Notes under the pieces: generated by a model | What the model saw: the letters and a program-made list of their open reading frames with translations, nothing else | Told to the model about the DNA's origin: nothing | The model's database searches: none | Shown here: positions 1-7,684 of the stretch, piece by piece | How the letters are laid out: each line of letters starts with the position of its first letter | Position numbering within the stretch: position 1 is the stretch's first letter | Translations under genes and position numbers: made by a program | NCBI RefSeq assembly: GCF_030687715.1 | Contig: NZ_CP117445.1 | Location: 4,391,501-4,455,500, forward strand | Direction: 5' to 3' | From: Pseudomonas sp. FP2196 | Lineage (GTDB): Bacteria; Pseudomonadota; Gammaproteobacteria; Pseudomonadales; Pseudomonadaceae | Length of the DNA stretch: 64,000 nt

Positions 1-51
1 CTTGAACGCTTTGTGAAAATTTCGTTCAACGCATATCTGGAAACACAATAA
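1..51 (+). CDS. 3' end of an unidentified gene
   Basis: Frame 1 is open from the window edge to a TAA at 49-51 and reads LERFVKISFNAYLETQ. A perfect terminator hairpin follows 10 bases later, which fits the end of a plus-strand gene. Sixteen residues are too few to name a family, and I do not recognise the gene. Confidence 0.4.
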   Translation, partial: LERFVKISFNAYLETQ

Positions 52-61
52 AGCTGCAAAA

Positions 62-92
62 CAAAACGCCCCGAATTGATCGGGGCGTTTTG
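62..92. terminator. Bidirectional intrinsic terminator
   Basis: Perfect inverted repeat AAAACGCCCCGA / TCGGGGCGTTTT with a short loop. A-tract and T-tract flank it on both sides, so it can end the plus-strand gene on its left and the minus-strand START-domain gene on its right. Confidence 0.85.
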
Positions 93-107
93 CTGAATGG
101 GCGGCGA

Positions 108-713
108 TTACTTCTCGGCGCGCTCTTTCAAGGCTTCAAGGGTTTTGAACGGAGCATCAACAACAAACTTGTTGGCAACCATCGCCGGGACGCTGCCGCC
201 AGGTTCGGTGTGCACTTGATAGGTCACTTCGACCTGATCACCTTTTGGCACGAACTTCCAGAAGCCTTTGACCTGCGCCACGCGGACGAAGCCTTTTTCT
301 TCCGGGATGTACTTCGGCACACCTTCCAGATTGCGGGTCAGACTGCCATCGGCGCCTTCGACGGTGGTGATGTGCAGCACCGAATCACGCGAAGTGACTG
401 GCCACGGCGTGTTGAACTGAGTGTAGGTCCAGCTCTGGTCGCCCTCATGCTTGAGCAACTTCTGGGATTTGCATTCGTAGATCCAGGCACAGGCACCGGA
501 GACGTCTTCCTGCAAGGCGCGCAGTTTGGCAATGCTGGTCTTCATCAGAGTCACGCCCTGATAGGACTTGTAATCGGAGCCCGCAACTTCGGCCAGGGAT
601 ACCTTGATCCCGTCCTGCTCCTTGGCGACCTTCCAGTCTTCAGCCTGAGCGGCCGAAGTCGCCAGCACGGCAGTCAAACCACACAACACAGCGATACGGT
701 GCAGCGAACCCAT
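108..713 (-). CDS. START domain lipid-binding periplasmic protein
   Basis: The 201-residue product opens with a signal peptide (MGSLHRIAVLCGLTAVLATS, cleavage probably after AAQA). The rest, about residues 28-195, looks like a single START (StAR-related lipid transfer) domain: a charged start (WKVAKEQDGIKV), a central RDSVLHITT strand and a GFWKFVPKG...VTYQVHTEPGG region typical of the family. The domain forms a hydrophobic pocket for a lipid or similar ligand, but the ligand cannot be read from sequence. An upstream in-frame extension to 914 was rejected because the ATG at 713 begins the signal peptide. The gene ends at the bidirectional terminator. Confidence 0.85.
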   Translation of the reverse strand: MGSLHRIAVLCGLTAVLATSAAQAEDWKVAKEQDGIKVSLAEVAGSDYKSYQGVTLMKTSIAKLRALQEDVSGACAWIYECKSQKLLKHEGDQSWTYTQFNTPWPVTSRDSVLHITTVEGADGSLTRNLEGVPKYIPEEKGFVRVAQVKGFWKFVPKGDQVEVTYQVHTEPGGSVPAMVANKFVVDAPFKTLEALKERAEK

Positions 714-754
714 AGTCTTATTCCTTATTGTTGAAGTTCCGTTCGTTTGACACA

Positions 755-1009
755 TCACGCCGCCGTCATCTGCTCCCACCAGCCAATCAGCCTGATCGCT
801 TCTTCCGAGCTGCTGCCGCAGACTTCGACATCCGCAGCGAAGCCCGAACAGACTGCCGGGCGCTCCGGGCGGCCGAAAATGCTGCACAGGTTTTCGACCG
901 AGAGCTGCACGCAACGTTCGCCGGCGGGTTTGCCATCAGGCATGCCGGGAATCGGCGAACTGATGGAAGGGGCAATGCAGCAAGCGCCACAGCCTTCACG
1001 GCATTTCAT
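755..1009 (-). CDS. YkgJ-family cysteine cluster protein
   Basis: An 84-residue protein with the family's cysteine pattern: CREGCGACC near the N-terminus, then C at GERCVQL, NLCSIF, AVCSGF and EVCGS. These cysteines are expected to bind zinc or an iron-sulfur cluster, and the biochemical role of the family is not established. The ATG at 1009 is preferred to the TTG at 1018, because the GAGG ribosome site lies too close to the TTG. The START-domain gene lies 41 bases downstream on the same strand, so they may be co-transcribed. Confidence 0.85.
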   Translation of the reverse strand: MKCREGCGACCIAPSISSPIPGMPDGKPAGERCVQLSVENLCSIFGRPERPAVCSGFAADVEVCGSSSEEAIRLIGWWEQMTAA

Positions 1010-1175
1010 GACGAACAAGTCCTCGCGACGGGCAATGTGTAAAAAGAGACGCGGACAGGGTAACCGCTAAAACGGCTGTTTCAAATTCCCTGAACCGGGG
1101 TTTTTACGGATAAGTGAACGTGACTGACCAGTCTCCGACAAAGCGTCTGCTTCGCGGGTCACAGATGGGCGGATT

Positions 1176-1655
1176 TTACTGTTTGAATTCGAAATCCAGC
1201 GCCGCGCCTTCGACATCCCGACGCTCCTCGTTGCGCAGTTGCAACTGCATTTCGTTGCTGAGCAAACGGCCGTTGAGCTGGAATCCGCTGTTTTTCTCGC
1301 CGAACATCTGCGGCAGGATCGCTTCACGTTTGGGCAGCGGGACAGTGCCTTCAGGTTTCAATTCCTGGACCATGTCCCTGGGCAGGCTCAGATCCAGTTT
1401 GGCGGGTGGCAGTTTGGACTTTGCTATTTCACTGGCGGGTTTCGACTTGGAAGCCACAGGCTTGCGTTTCTTCACCGGCGCGGCTTTCTTGGGCTGCGCT
1501 TTTTTTACCGGGACGGCTTTTTTGCCGGTCGCCGGCTTTTGCGCTGAGGTCGTCGCTGCCGGTTTATCCTGAACCGCAGCCGCCATGACCTCAGGCGCCT
1601 GACTGATCATCAGCGAAAAAAACAAAACCCCGGCGGCAGAAAAAATCGCTTTCAT
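1176..1655 (-). CDS. Exported Lys/Ala/Pro-rich hypothetical protein
   Basis: A 159-residue protein with an N-terminal signal sequence (MKAIFSAAGVLFFSLMIS, cleavage near VMAAA). A low-complexity basic stretch rich in K, A and P follows (about residues 35-80, KKAVPVKKAQPKKAAPVKKR). The C-terminal half is more ordered (LPRDMVQELKPEG ... GFQLNGRLLSNEMQLQLRNEERRDVEGAALDFEFKQ). Relatives in Pseudomonas are often mislabelled translation initiation factor 2 because of the low-complexity segment, and nothing here supports that. The likely location is periplasm or cell envelope, with function unknown. Confidence 0.7.
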   Translation of the reverse strand: MKAIFSAAGVLFFSLMISQAPEVMAAAVQDKPAATTSAQKPATGKKAVPVKKAQPKKAAPVKKRKPVASKSKPASEIAKSKLPPAKLDLSLPRDMVQELKPEGTVPLPKREAILPQMFGEKNSGFQLNGRLLSNEMQLQLRNEERRDVEGAALDFEFKQ

Positions 1656-1733
1656 GGACCCAACGACACTAACGGCAGAGGGCCACATGCTCGCTTGTTG
1701 AGCGCCACAAGACAAGCATGACCGGCCACCCGT

Positions 1734-3173
1734 TCAGAATCCGCCAGCCGTTTCCTGACACAGTTGGGTTGCCAGCAGACCAAGCGTCATCAACGCCCTC
1801 TCCGCCTCGCGGTTCCACGGAATGCCGCAGTTCAGGCGGATACAGTGGTTGAACTGCTCGGTATTACTGAAGATCAGGCCCGGTGCGATGCTGATGCCCT
1901 GCTGCAATGCGCGGACATGCAATTCCTGAGTATTTACCCGTCCCGGCAGACTCACCCACAGGATGAAACCGCCCGTGGGCCGGGACATCTGCGTGCCTTC
2001 GGGGAAGTACTGCTGCACGGCCAACTGGAATGCGCTGAGATTTTTCCGGTATTCCTGGCGGATGTACCGTAAATGCCGGTCATAACCGCCGTTTTCCAGA
2101 TAGGCGGCAATCGCCATCTGCGTCACGCTGCACGCCGAATGCGTGCTGAAGGTCTGCAAGCGCTGAATTTCCTGCTGGTATTTGCCGGCGATCATCCAGC
2201 CGATGCGTACACCGGGCGACAGGGTTTTGGAGAAGCTTGAGCAGTAGATGACTCGGTCAAGCCGGTCGTAAGCCTTGAGCGCTTTGGTGCGGCCCTGTTC
2301 GAACATCAATTCGCCGTATATGTCGTCTTCGACGATCTGAATATCGAAATCCGAGGCCAGACGCAGCAGTTGTTTTTGCCGCTCTTCAGGCATCGTGCCG
2401 CCCAGCGGATTGCTCAGGCGCGTGGTCAGCACCAGCGCCTTGATCGACCATTGGTTGGCGGCCAGTTGCAACGCTTCCAGGCTCATGCCGGTCGCGGGAT
2501 CGCTGGGAATCTCGATGACTTTCAGGCCCAGCAGGTCGGCCAGTTGCAGCAAACCGTAATAGGTTGGCGACTCGGCGGCGATCAGATCGCCCGGTCGGGT
2601 CAGCACCCGCAACGACATCTGCAAGGCATCGACACAACCGTGGGTGATCACCACTTCCGAGGGATCCACCACCACGCCGGCGTCGCGCATGCGGATCGCC
2701 ACTTGGCGGCGAAGCGGTTCGAAGCCGGGGCTGAACATGTAGCTGAAGGCCCGTGGACTGTGGAAGCGAGTGACTTTGGCCAGTTGCTGATGCAGCGCGC
2801 GCACTGGCAGGTAGTCAACGCTCGGTACGGCGGCGCCCAACGGGAACACACCTTCGCGGCGCGACTCGACCAGAACTTGTTGGATGATGCTGCTGCGCGT
2901 GACCAGACCAGGCCGTTCGACCCGGGCTATATCCGGCGTAGGCGCCGTCAGCGCCGGGGTTTGGTGCACGTAGTAACCGGACTGTGGCCGCGCGCGAATC
3001 AGGCCCTGATCTTCGAGGTTGGCGTAAGCCTGCAACACCGTTGCATGGCTGACGTTGAGCTGCGAACTCATCTTGCGCACCGATGGCACGCGTTCTCCCG
3101 GTTGGTAGACACCACGGCGGATGTCTTCGGCCAGTTGCTGAGCAATACGTTGGTAGAGCAAGAGATTGGTCAT
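1734..3173 (-). CDS. MocR-type GntR/aminotransferase fusion regulator
   Basis: The 479-residue protein has two parts. Residues 1-75 form a GntR winged helix (YQRIAQQLAEDIRRGVYQPG ... SHATVLQAYANLEDQGLI). Residues 110-470 form a fold-type I PLP aminotransferase domain with the Schiff-base lysine in YCSSFSKTLSPG and the substrate-contact arginine region near the C-terminus. MocR proteins use PLP, often bound to an amino compound, to switch transcription. The regulated gene is usually adjacent, but neighbours on both sides (an exported hypothetical and an OmpA lipoprotein) give no clear target, so the effector is unknown. Confidence 0.9.
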   Translation of the reverse strand: MTNLLLYQRIAQQLAEDIRRGVYQPGERVPSVRKMSSQLNVSHATVLQAYANLEDQGLIRARPQSGYYVHQTPALTAPTPDIARVERPGLVTRSSIIQQVLVESRREGVFPLGAAVPSVDYLPVRALHQQLAKVTRFHSPRAFSYMFSPGFEPLRRQVAIRMRDAGVVVDPSEVVITHGCVDALQMSLRVLTRPGDLIAAESPTYYGLLQLADLLGLKVIEIPSDPATGMSLEALQLAANQWSIKALVLTTRLSNPLGGTMPEERQKQLLRLASDFDIQIVEDDIYGELMFEQGRTKALKAYDRLDRVIYCSSFSKTLSPGVRIGWMIAGKYQQEIQRLQTFSTHSACSVTQMAIAAYLENGGYDRHLRYIRQEYRKNLSAFQLAVQQYFPEGTQMSRPTGGFILWVSLPGRVNTQELHVRALQQGISIAPGLIFSNTEQFNHCIRLNCGIPWNREAERALMTLGLLATQLCQETAGGF

Positions 3174-3247
3174 GACGCAGCACTCGATTTCACGGACATT
3201 TTATTCTTGTGTGAAACAATACCGGAACAGTTTAGAAGTGTACTGGG

Positions 3248-3296
3248 ACAGTTGTCACTCTAGTCGACCGTACAGTGCAGTGTCTGCCACAACTGT
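3248..3296. promoter_or_regulatory. Spaced inverted repeat upstream of the MocR gene
   Basis: ACAGTTGT at 3248-3255 and its reverse complement ACAACTGT at 3289-3296 lie in the 200-base region upstream of the MocR gene. A MocR autoregulatory site would be expected here, but the assignment is a guess from position and symmetry. Confidence 0.3.
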
Positions 3297-3324
3297 ATTG
3301 ATTTGCGAGCTATTCGACAGACGT

Positions 3325-3360
3325 AAAAAAGCCCGGCGCTGCATGACAGCCCGGGCTTTC
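3325..3360 (-). terminator. Intrinsic terminator of the OmpA-lipoprotein operon
   Basis: Stem AAAGCCCGG / CCGGGCTTT (3328-3336 and 3351-3359). On the minus strand a run of T (plus-strand AAAAAA at 3325-3330) follows the stem. It lies 15 bases beyond the OmpA-family gene stop. Confidence 0.8.
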
Positions 3361-3374
3361 CAGAGACGCAACCC

Positions 3375-4187
3375 TTAACGGGCGGCGCCGAGCTGGCCTT
3401 TTTCATCGGAGAAGACAATTTCCACCCGACGGTTCTGTGCGCGTCCACGCTCGGAAGCGTTGGCATCCACCGGGTATTCGTCGCCGTAACCTTCGACCTG
3501 AATGCGTTTGTCGTCAATGCCCAGATCCATAAGCACATCGGCTACCGACTGCGCGCGGTCGCGGGACAGCTTGAGGTTTTCCTGTTTGCCGCCAGTGCTG
3601 TCGGCGTAACCCTCGATACGCACCACGCGTTTCGGATTCAATTGCAGGAACTGCACGATCTTCAGAACCACGCGGTTGGCCGAGTTCTTCAGCTCCGCTT
3701 CACCCGTGTCGAACAACACGTCGCCAAGGGTCATCACCAGACCACGATCAGTCTGCGTGGTGGCCAGTGCGACGATCTGCTCTTCAAGCCATTTGCCTTG
3801 TTGCTGAACGCTCAACAGCTTCGATTCACGCAGGGCCAGTTGCAGGCGCTGACGCTCCAGTTCGAGTTTGGCCGCGCGCTCTTCATTGAGCACCTTATTG
3901 GTGTGTTCGCGAGCGATTTCGCTGTAGCGCTGACTCAGGTAGGCGTAATGCACAACGTCCGAACCGCTGCCCCAATAAGTGGACAGGCGATCGGCACGGG
4001 CCAGGGATTCGCCGGCGCGTATCACGTCCTTCGGCGCGATACGCAGCACGTTGGAATCTTCCTTGACCTTCTGGAAGTCGGCGCTGGCCTCTTGCAGAGC
4101 GGATTCGCTGTGTTGACCGGCGCAGCCATACAGGCTGGCGCAACCGGCGAGGATCACACCACCGAGAACTTTGGACTTGAGGCTCAT
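3375..4187 (-). CDS. OmpA-family outer-membrane lipoprotein with DUF4398-like N-terminus
   Basis: 270 residues. The lipoprotein signal ends in a lipobox (ASLYGC, Cys22). Residues 25-130 form a helical, partly coiled-coil region resembling the short lipoprotein encoded just upstream (DUF4398-like). Residues 150-262 are an OmpA/MotB peptidoglycan-binding domain with GDVLFDTGEAELK, the RIEGYADSTGG and LSRDRAQSVADVL motifs and the terminal NRRVEIVF. It should tether the outer membrane to peptidoglycan. Its start overlaps the upstream gene stop by 4 bases (ATGA), indicating translational coupling. Confidence 0.9.
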   Translation of the reverse strand: MSLKSKVLGGVILAGCASLYGCAGQHSESALQEASADFQKVKEDSNVLRIAPKDVIRAGESLARADRLSTYWGSGSDVVHYAYLSQRYSEIAREHTNKVLNEERAAKLELERQRLQLALRESKLLSVQQQGKWLEEQIVALATTQTDRGLVMTLGDVLFDTGEAELKNSANRVVLKIVQFLQLNPKRVVRIEGYADSTGGKQENLKLSRDRAQSVADVLMDLGIDDKRIQVEGYGDEYPVDANASERGRAQNRRVEIVFSDEKGQLGAAR

Positions 4188-4540
4188 TGGGCATCTCCCA
4201 GTTGCTTGCGCAGACGGGTGATGCGGGTGTTGAGCACGTTCAGCTGTGCTTCGCTCTTTTGCGTCAGCACTTTGGCTTCTGCCAGACGCGCGTCGAGTTC
4301 GGCCTGTTCGGCGCGCATGCGCGCGTTCCGGTAGGACTCATCGGCCATGTTGCCCTTGGCCCGGTTGTACTTGGTTTCGGCCAGTTTCATTTCCGGCACA
4401 TCATCGGCGGTGGCGCCGACGGCCTTGGCCTGGGCGATGGTTTGTTCGGTCAGGCGCATTTGTTCATTGGGTGCCGGATCGGTCGCGCAACCGGCCATGG
4501 CCAGAACGGCCACCGCCGCGAAAAGAGGTCGAATACTCAC
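4184..4540 (-). CDS. Small DUF4398 lipoprotein
   Basis: 118 residues starting at a GTG preceded by AGGG at good spacing. A lipoprotein signal ends at the lipobox AMAGC (Cys18). The mature part is almost entirely helical with heptad-like spacing (QTIAQAKAVGATADDVPEMKLAETKYNRAKGN in outline), as in DUF4398 proteins. Stop and next start overlap as ATGA, so it is made together with the OmpA-type lipoprotein, and the two probably interact through their helical parts. Function unknown beyond an envelope role. Confidence 0.85.
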   Translation of the reverse strand: MSIRPLFAAVAVLAMAGCATDPAPNEQMRLTEQTIAQAKAVGATADDVPEMKLAETKYNRAKGNMADESYRNARMRAEQAELDARLAEAKVLTQKSEAQLNVLNTRITRLRKQLGDAQ

Positions 4541-4549
4541 TAAGAATCC

Positions 4550-5371
4550 CTACTGTTTTGGGGCACTGACAGGTTGTTGCGGCTGTTGCTGCTGCGCCTT
4601 CCAGCGCTCGATATTGCGTTGCAGCGCGGTTTCCGTCAGTCCGGACGCGGGCAATTCTGTCATCTTTTTGGCCAACTGTCCGCGCAACCACGGATCGTTG
4701 CACGCCGAGTTATGAGAAACCGCCAGATACAGCCCCGGTCGATCAATGGGTTGCTCGAAGGCCAGCAAGTCATTGGCCATGCCCAACGCCTGCGCGGCGG
4801 CCATGCCCGAGTAACGTCCGGCGAGTACATATTCCACTTCACCCAGGAGCAATTTCTGAAAGGCCTGGGTGAGGTTTGCTGTCCGGACAAGGGTCAATTG
4901 CTGCTCGGCGAAGGTGCCAAATGCCTGGGTCATTCGAGATTTTTCCGACAAGCCGCCGGAATGGCCGTGCAGGTCTTTGGCTTCGGTGTAGGCCAGAGTC
5001 GAGCCTTTACGTGTCCACACCAGGTAATCGTTTTCCAGCAGCGGCGGATGGATGTAGTCGAAGTTTTCCAACTCGTTGAGGGTCAGTGGCGCATCGGCCA
5101 GCATATCCATACGGCCACTGCGTACTTCGTCGAGGGCCTGGGATCGTTTACCCGCGTAGAGCAACTCGACCTTGATACCCAAGTCTTTGGCCACTTGTTG
5201 CAACAGATCGGCACTTGCCCCGATCAATTGTTTGGGATTCTGCGGATCCTGCCACAGGTACGGCGGCGCGTCCGGGCTGCCGGTGACGACGAGGCGCTCG
5301 CACTTGCCAGCGGCCGTTGCCAACCCAGGCAATAGGGCCAATCCCAATAACAATCCGCAGCGCAGATCCAT
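4550..5371 (-). CDS. Periplasmic solute-binding protein, family 3
   Basis: 273 residues with a cleavable signal (LLLGLALLPGLATAAG). A bacterial extracellular solute-binding family 3 fold follows: VTGSPDAPPYLWQDP near the start, GASADLLQQVAKDLGIKVELL, and GRMDMLADAPLTLNELENFDY. No ABC permease or ATPase genes are adjacent. It lies only 9 bases before a DUF4398 lipoprotein, so it may act as a stand-alone sensor or envelope-linked binding protein rather than part of a transporter. The C-terminus is Gln-rich (KAQQQQPQQP). Confidence 0.85.
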   Translation of the reverse strand: MDLRCGLLLGLALLPGLATAAGKCERLVVTGSPDAPPYLWQDPQNPKQLIGASADLLQQVAKDLGIKVELLYAGKRSQALDEVRSGRMDMLADAPLTLNELENFDYIHPPLLENDYLVWTRKGSTLAYTEAKDLHGHSGGLSEKSRMTQAFGTFAEQQLTLVRTANLTQAFQKLLLGEVEYVLAGRYSGMAAAQALGMANDLLAFEQPIDRPGLYLAVSHNSACNDPWLRGQLAKKMTELPASGLTETALQRNIERWKAQQQQPQQPVSAPKQ

Positions 5372-5400
5372 GGCAAAACGCTCCCACTCAAATCCGAGAC

Positions 5401-5429
5401 AAAAAAAAGCCCGACCAAAAGGTCGGGCT
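5401..5429 (-). terminator. Intrinsic terminator of etfBA
   Basis: Stem AGCCCGACC / GGTCGGGCT (5408-5416 and 5421-5429) with an AAAA loop. Eight T follow on the minus strand. It lies 22 bases after the etfA stop codon. Confidence 0.9.
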
Positions 5430-5451
5430 CTTTATAAGTGAAGCCGCTGGA

Positions 5452-6381
5452 TTAGACCAGCTTCTCCAGCTCAGGTACGGCTTCGAACAGATCCGCCACC
5501 AGACCGTAATCGGCCACCTGGAAGATCGGGGCTTCTTCGTCCTTGTTGATCGCGACGATCACTTTGGAGTCTTTCATCCCGGCCAAGTGCTGGATCGCGC
5601 CAGAGATACCGACGGCGATGTACAGCTGTGGCGCAACGATCTTGCCGGTCTGACCGACCTGCATGTCGTTCGGTACGAAACCTGCGTCAACCGCGGCGCG
5701 CGAAGCACCGACGGCAGCGCCCAGCTTGTCGGCCAGGGCGTACAGGTGTTTGAAGTTGTCGCCGTTCTGCATGCCGCGGCCGCCGGAAACGACGATCTTG
5801 GCAGCGGTCAGTTCTGGACGATCGGACTTGGCCAGTTCTTCGCCAACGAAGCTCGAAGTGCCCGCATCGTGTGCAGCGCCGACTGCTTCAACAGCAGCCG
5901 AACCACCTTCAGCAGCAACCGGGTCGAAACCGGTGGCACGCACGGTGATCACTTTGATCGCGGCGGTCGACTGAACGGTAGCGATGGCGTTACCGGCGTA
6001 GATCGGACGCTTGAACGTGTCGGCGCTTTCAACCGAAATGATCTCGGAGATCTGGTCAACGTCCAGCTGCGCAGCAACGCGCGGCAGGATGTTTTTGCCG
6101 TTGGAGGTGGCAGCAGCCAGGATGTGGCTGTAACCAGCGCCGAGCTCCGCAACCAGCGGAGCAACGTTTTCCGGCAACTGATGCGCGTAAGCGGCGTTGT
6201 CAGCGTTGAGGACTTTGCTCACGCCAGCGATTTTCGCAGCGGCTTCAGCCACAGCACCAGCGCCCTGGCCTGCAACCAGAACGTGGATGCCGCCGCCGAT
6301 TTTGGCAGCGGCAGCAACAGTGTTCAGCGTGGCCGGAGCCAGCACTTTGTTGTCGTGTTCGGCGATTACCAAGATAGTCAT
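5452..6381 (-). CDS. etfA: Electron transfer flavoprotein alpha subunit
   Basis: A 309-residue EtfA/FixB protein. Residues 1-185 form the N-terminal domain ([19 protein letters not shown]). The C-terminal FAD-binding domain carries [29 protein letters not shown] and the signature [15 protein letters not shown]. With EtfB it accepts electrons from acyl-CoA and other flavin dehydrogenases and passes them to the ETF-quinone oxidoreductase encoded divergently nearby. It begins 2 bases after the etfB stop, and the pair ends at a clear terminator. Confidence 0.97.
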   Translation of the reverse strand: MTILVIAEHDNKVLAPATLNTVAAAAKIGGGIHVLVAGQGAGAVAEAAAKIAGVSKVLNADNAAYAHQLPENVAPLVAELGAGYSHILAAATSNGKNILPRVAAQLDVDQISEIISVESADTFKRPIYAGNAIATVQSTAAIKVITVRATGFDPVAAEGGSAAVEAVGAAHDAGTSSFVGEELAKSDRPELTAAKIVVSGGRGMQNGDNFKHLYALADKLGAAVGASRAAVDAGFVPNDMQVGQTGKIVAPQLYIAVGISGAIQHLAGMKDSKVIVAINKDEEAPIFQVADYGLVADLFEAVPELEKLV

Positions 6382-6383
6382 GA

Positions 6384-7133
6384 TTAGATTACCTTCGCTT
6401 CGTTTTTCAGTTTCTCGACCAGTTCAGCCACCGACTTGACCTTGATACCCGCGCTGCGTGCAGCTGGCGCTTCGACTTTCAGAGTCTTGTTGGTGGAGGC
6501 GGTGGAAACGCCCAAAGCATCCGGAGTCAGCACTTCGAGAGGCTTCTTCTTGGCTTTCATGATGTTTGGCAGGGACGCGTAGCGCGGCTCGTTCAAACGC
6601 AGGTCGGTGGTGACGATCGCTGGCAGTTTCAGCGAAACGGTCTGCGCGCCGCCGTCGATTTCGCGGGTCACGGCAACGCTGTCGCCGGAGACTTCGACTT
6701 TCGAGGCGAAAGTGCCCTGACCGTAGCCGCTCAGTGCAGCGAGCATCTGGCCGGTCTGGTTGTTGTCGCTGTCGATCGCCTGCTTGCCGAGGATCACCAG
6801 CTGCGGCTGTTCCTTGTCGACAACCGCTTTCAACAGTTTGGCAACGGCCAGGGACGTCAGATCTTCAGCGGATTCGACGAGGATGGCGCGGTCGGCACCC
6901 AGAGCCAGTGCGGTACGCAGCTGTTCCTGAGCGGTGGTCGGGCCGATGGAGACGACGACGATTTCAGTCGCAACGCCTTTCTCTTTCAGGCGTACGGCTT
7001 CTTCCACTGCGATTTCGCAGAACGGGTTCATCGACATCTTGACGTTGGCGAGGTCTACGCCGGAATTGTCCGCCTTGACGCGAACCTTGACGTTGTAATC
7101 CACAACGCGTTTGACAGCTACAAGAACCTTCAT
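6384..7133 (-). CDS. etfB: Electron transfer flavoprotein beta subunit
   Basis: A 249-residue EtfB/FixA protein of normal length. It has the N-terminal [19 protein letters not shown], the [18 protein letters not shown] segment, the AMP/FAD-binding region (GADRAILVE ... [17 protein letters not shown]) and the recognition-loop stretch [25 protein letters not shown] in outline. It is the first gene of the etfBA pair. A perfect 12-base palindrome (TCGCCTAGGCGA, 7166-7177) sits 33 bases upstream of the start and may be an operator or a leader hairpin. Confidence 0.97.
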   Translation of the reverse strand: MKVLVAVKRVVDYNVKVRVKADNSGVDLANVKMSMNPFCEIAVEEAVRLKEKGVATEIVVVSIGPTTAQEQLRTALALGADRAILVESAEDLTSLAVAKLLKAVVDKEQPQLVILGKQAIDSDNNQTGQMLAALSGYGQGTFASKVEVSGDSVAVTREIDGGAQTVSLKLPAIVTTDLRLNEPRYASLPNIMKAKKKPLEVLTPDALGVSTASTNKTLKVEAPAARSAGIKVKSVAELVEKLKNEAKVI

Positions 7134-7204
7134 GGATTCCTCGTTACTCTCCGGTGAAAAGAAAGTCGCCTAGGCGAACCTGGCGGATGATGCTCATCGG
7201 GCTA

Positions 7205-7383
7205 CAAGGGCACCTCTAAAAACGCCGGCTTGTGTATGGGGTGATTCCACGCTGTGAAGTGAGATGACCGTTCGTCAGTGGTGACCGACAAGTCATTGAT
7301 CTTCACGATGTGTAAACTGCGCGCCAGACCTGCGCTGCGCATCACCTTGTACTGCCTACGCCCTGTCTTTAGAGGTGCTCTTG
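7205..7383. repeat. 179-bp segment bounded by 19-bp inverted repeats (possible MITE)
   Basis: CAAGGGCACCTCTAAAAAC (7205-7223) is matched in inverted orientation by GTCTTTAGAGGTGCTCTTG (7365-7383), 17 of 19 positions. The 141-base interior has no convincing ORF. No flanking target duplication is visible. The size and terminal repeats resemble a miniature inverted-repeat element, but a paired regulatory site or a long-range RNA stem in the etfB leader is also possible. Confidence 0.45.
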
Positions 7384-7512
7384 AAACCGCCAGTCTGCCT
7401 ACGGCGAGCGCAAAACCGCCCGTATCTTGACCGGAACGCCTATTCCGGTCAATACGGCAAAATGGTCACTCATAAGCCGCGCTTCTTTGATTTCTCTGGG
7501 CTGGAGCCAATT

Positions 7513-7526
7513 CAAACAAACGTTTG
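7513..7526. promoter_or_regulatory. PsrA-type operator before the ETF-QO gene
   Basis: CAAAC-AAAC-GTTTG fits the (G/C)AAAC-N2-4-GTTT(G/C) site described for the TetR-family fatty-acid regulator PsrA of pseudomonads. It is the core of a perfect 12-base palindrome ACAAACGTTTGT (7516-7527) and lies immediately upstream of the -35 box. ETF genes are plausible PsrA targets because they serve acyl-CoA dehydrogenases. Confidence 0.6.
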
Positions 7527-7528
7527 TA

Positions 7529-7557
7529 TTGGACGCTCAGAGTGGTGTAGATATAAT
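7529..7557 (+). promoter_or_regulatory. Promoter of the ETF-quinone oxidoreductase gene
   Basis: TTGGAC at 7529-7534, a 17-base spacer, then a consensus TATAAT at 7552-7557. The predicted start near 7564 gives a leader of about 120 bases. Confidence 0.75.
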
Positions 7558-7684
7558 GCGCCCCCTAGAGAGAAAGGTGGGTTCTCCATTACTGCCCTTG
7601 ACGTTAACGTAAAGGCAATACGGATGCGACACCAAACCTCCAAATTAGAAAAAAAACTGTTGAGCCTTGAGTAGGAGATAGCCT

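Noticed and set aside
1176..1655. Translation initiation factor 2
   Set aside because: The Lys/Ala/Pro stretch resembles the IF2 N-terminus only in composition. There is no GTPase domain, and the protein has a signal peptide.
7205..7383. Complete insertion sequence upstream of etfB
   Set aside because: The 141-base interior cannot encode a transposase and no target-site duplication is visible, so only a possible miniature element is claimed.
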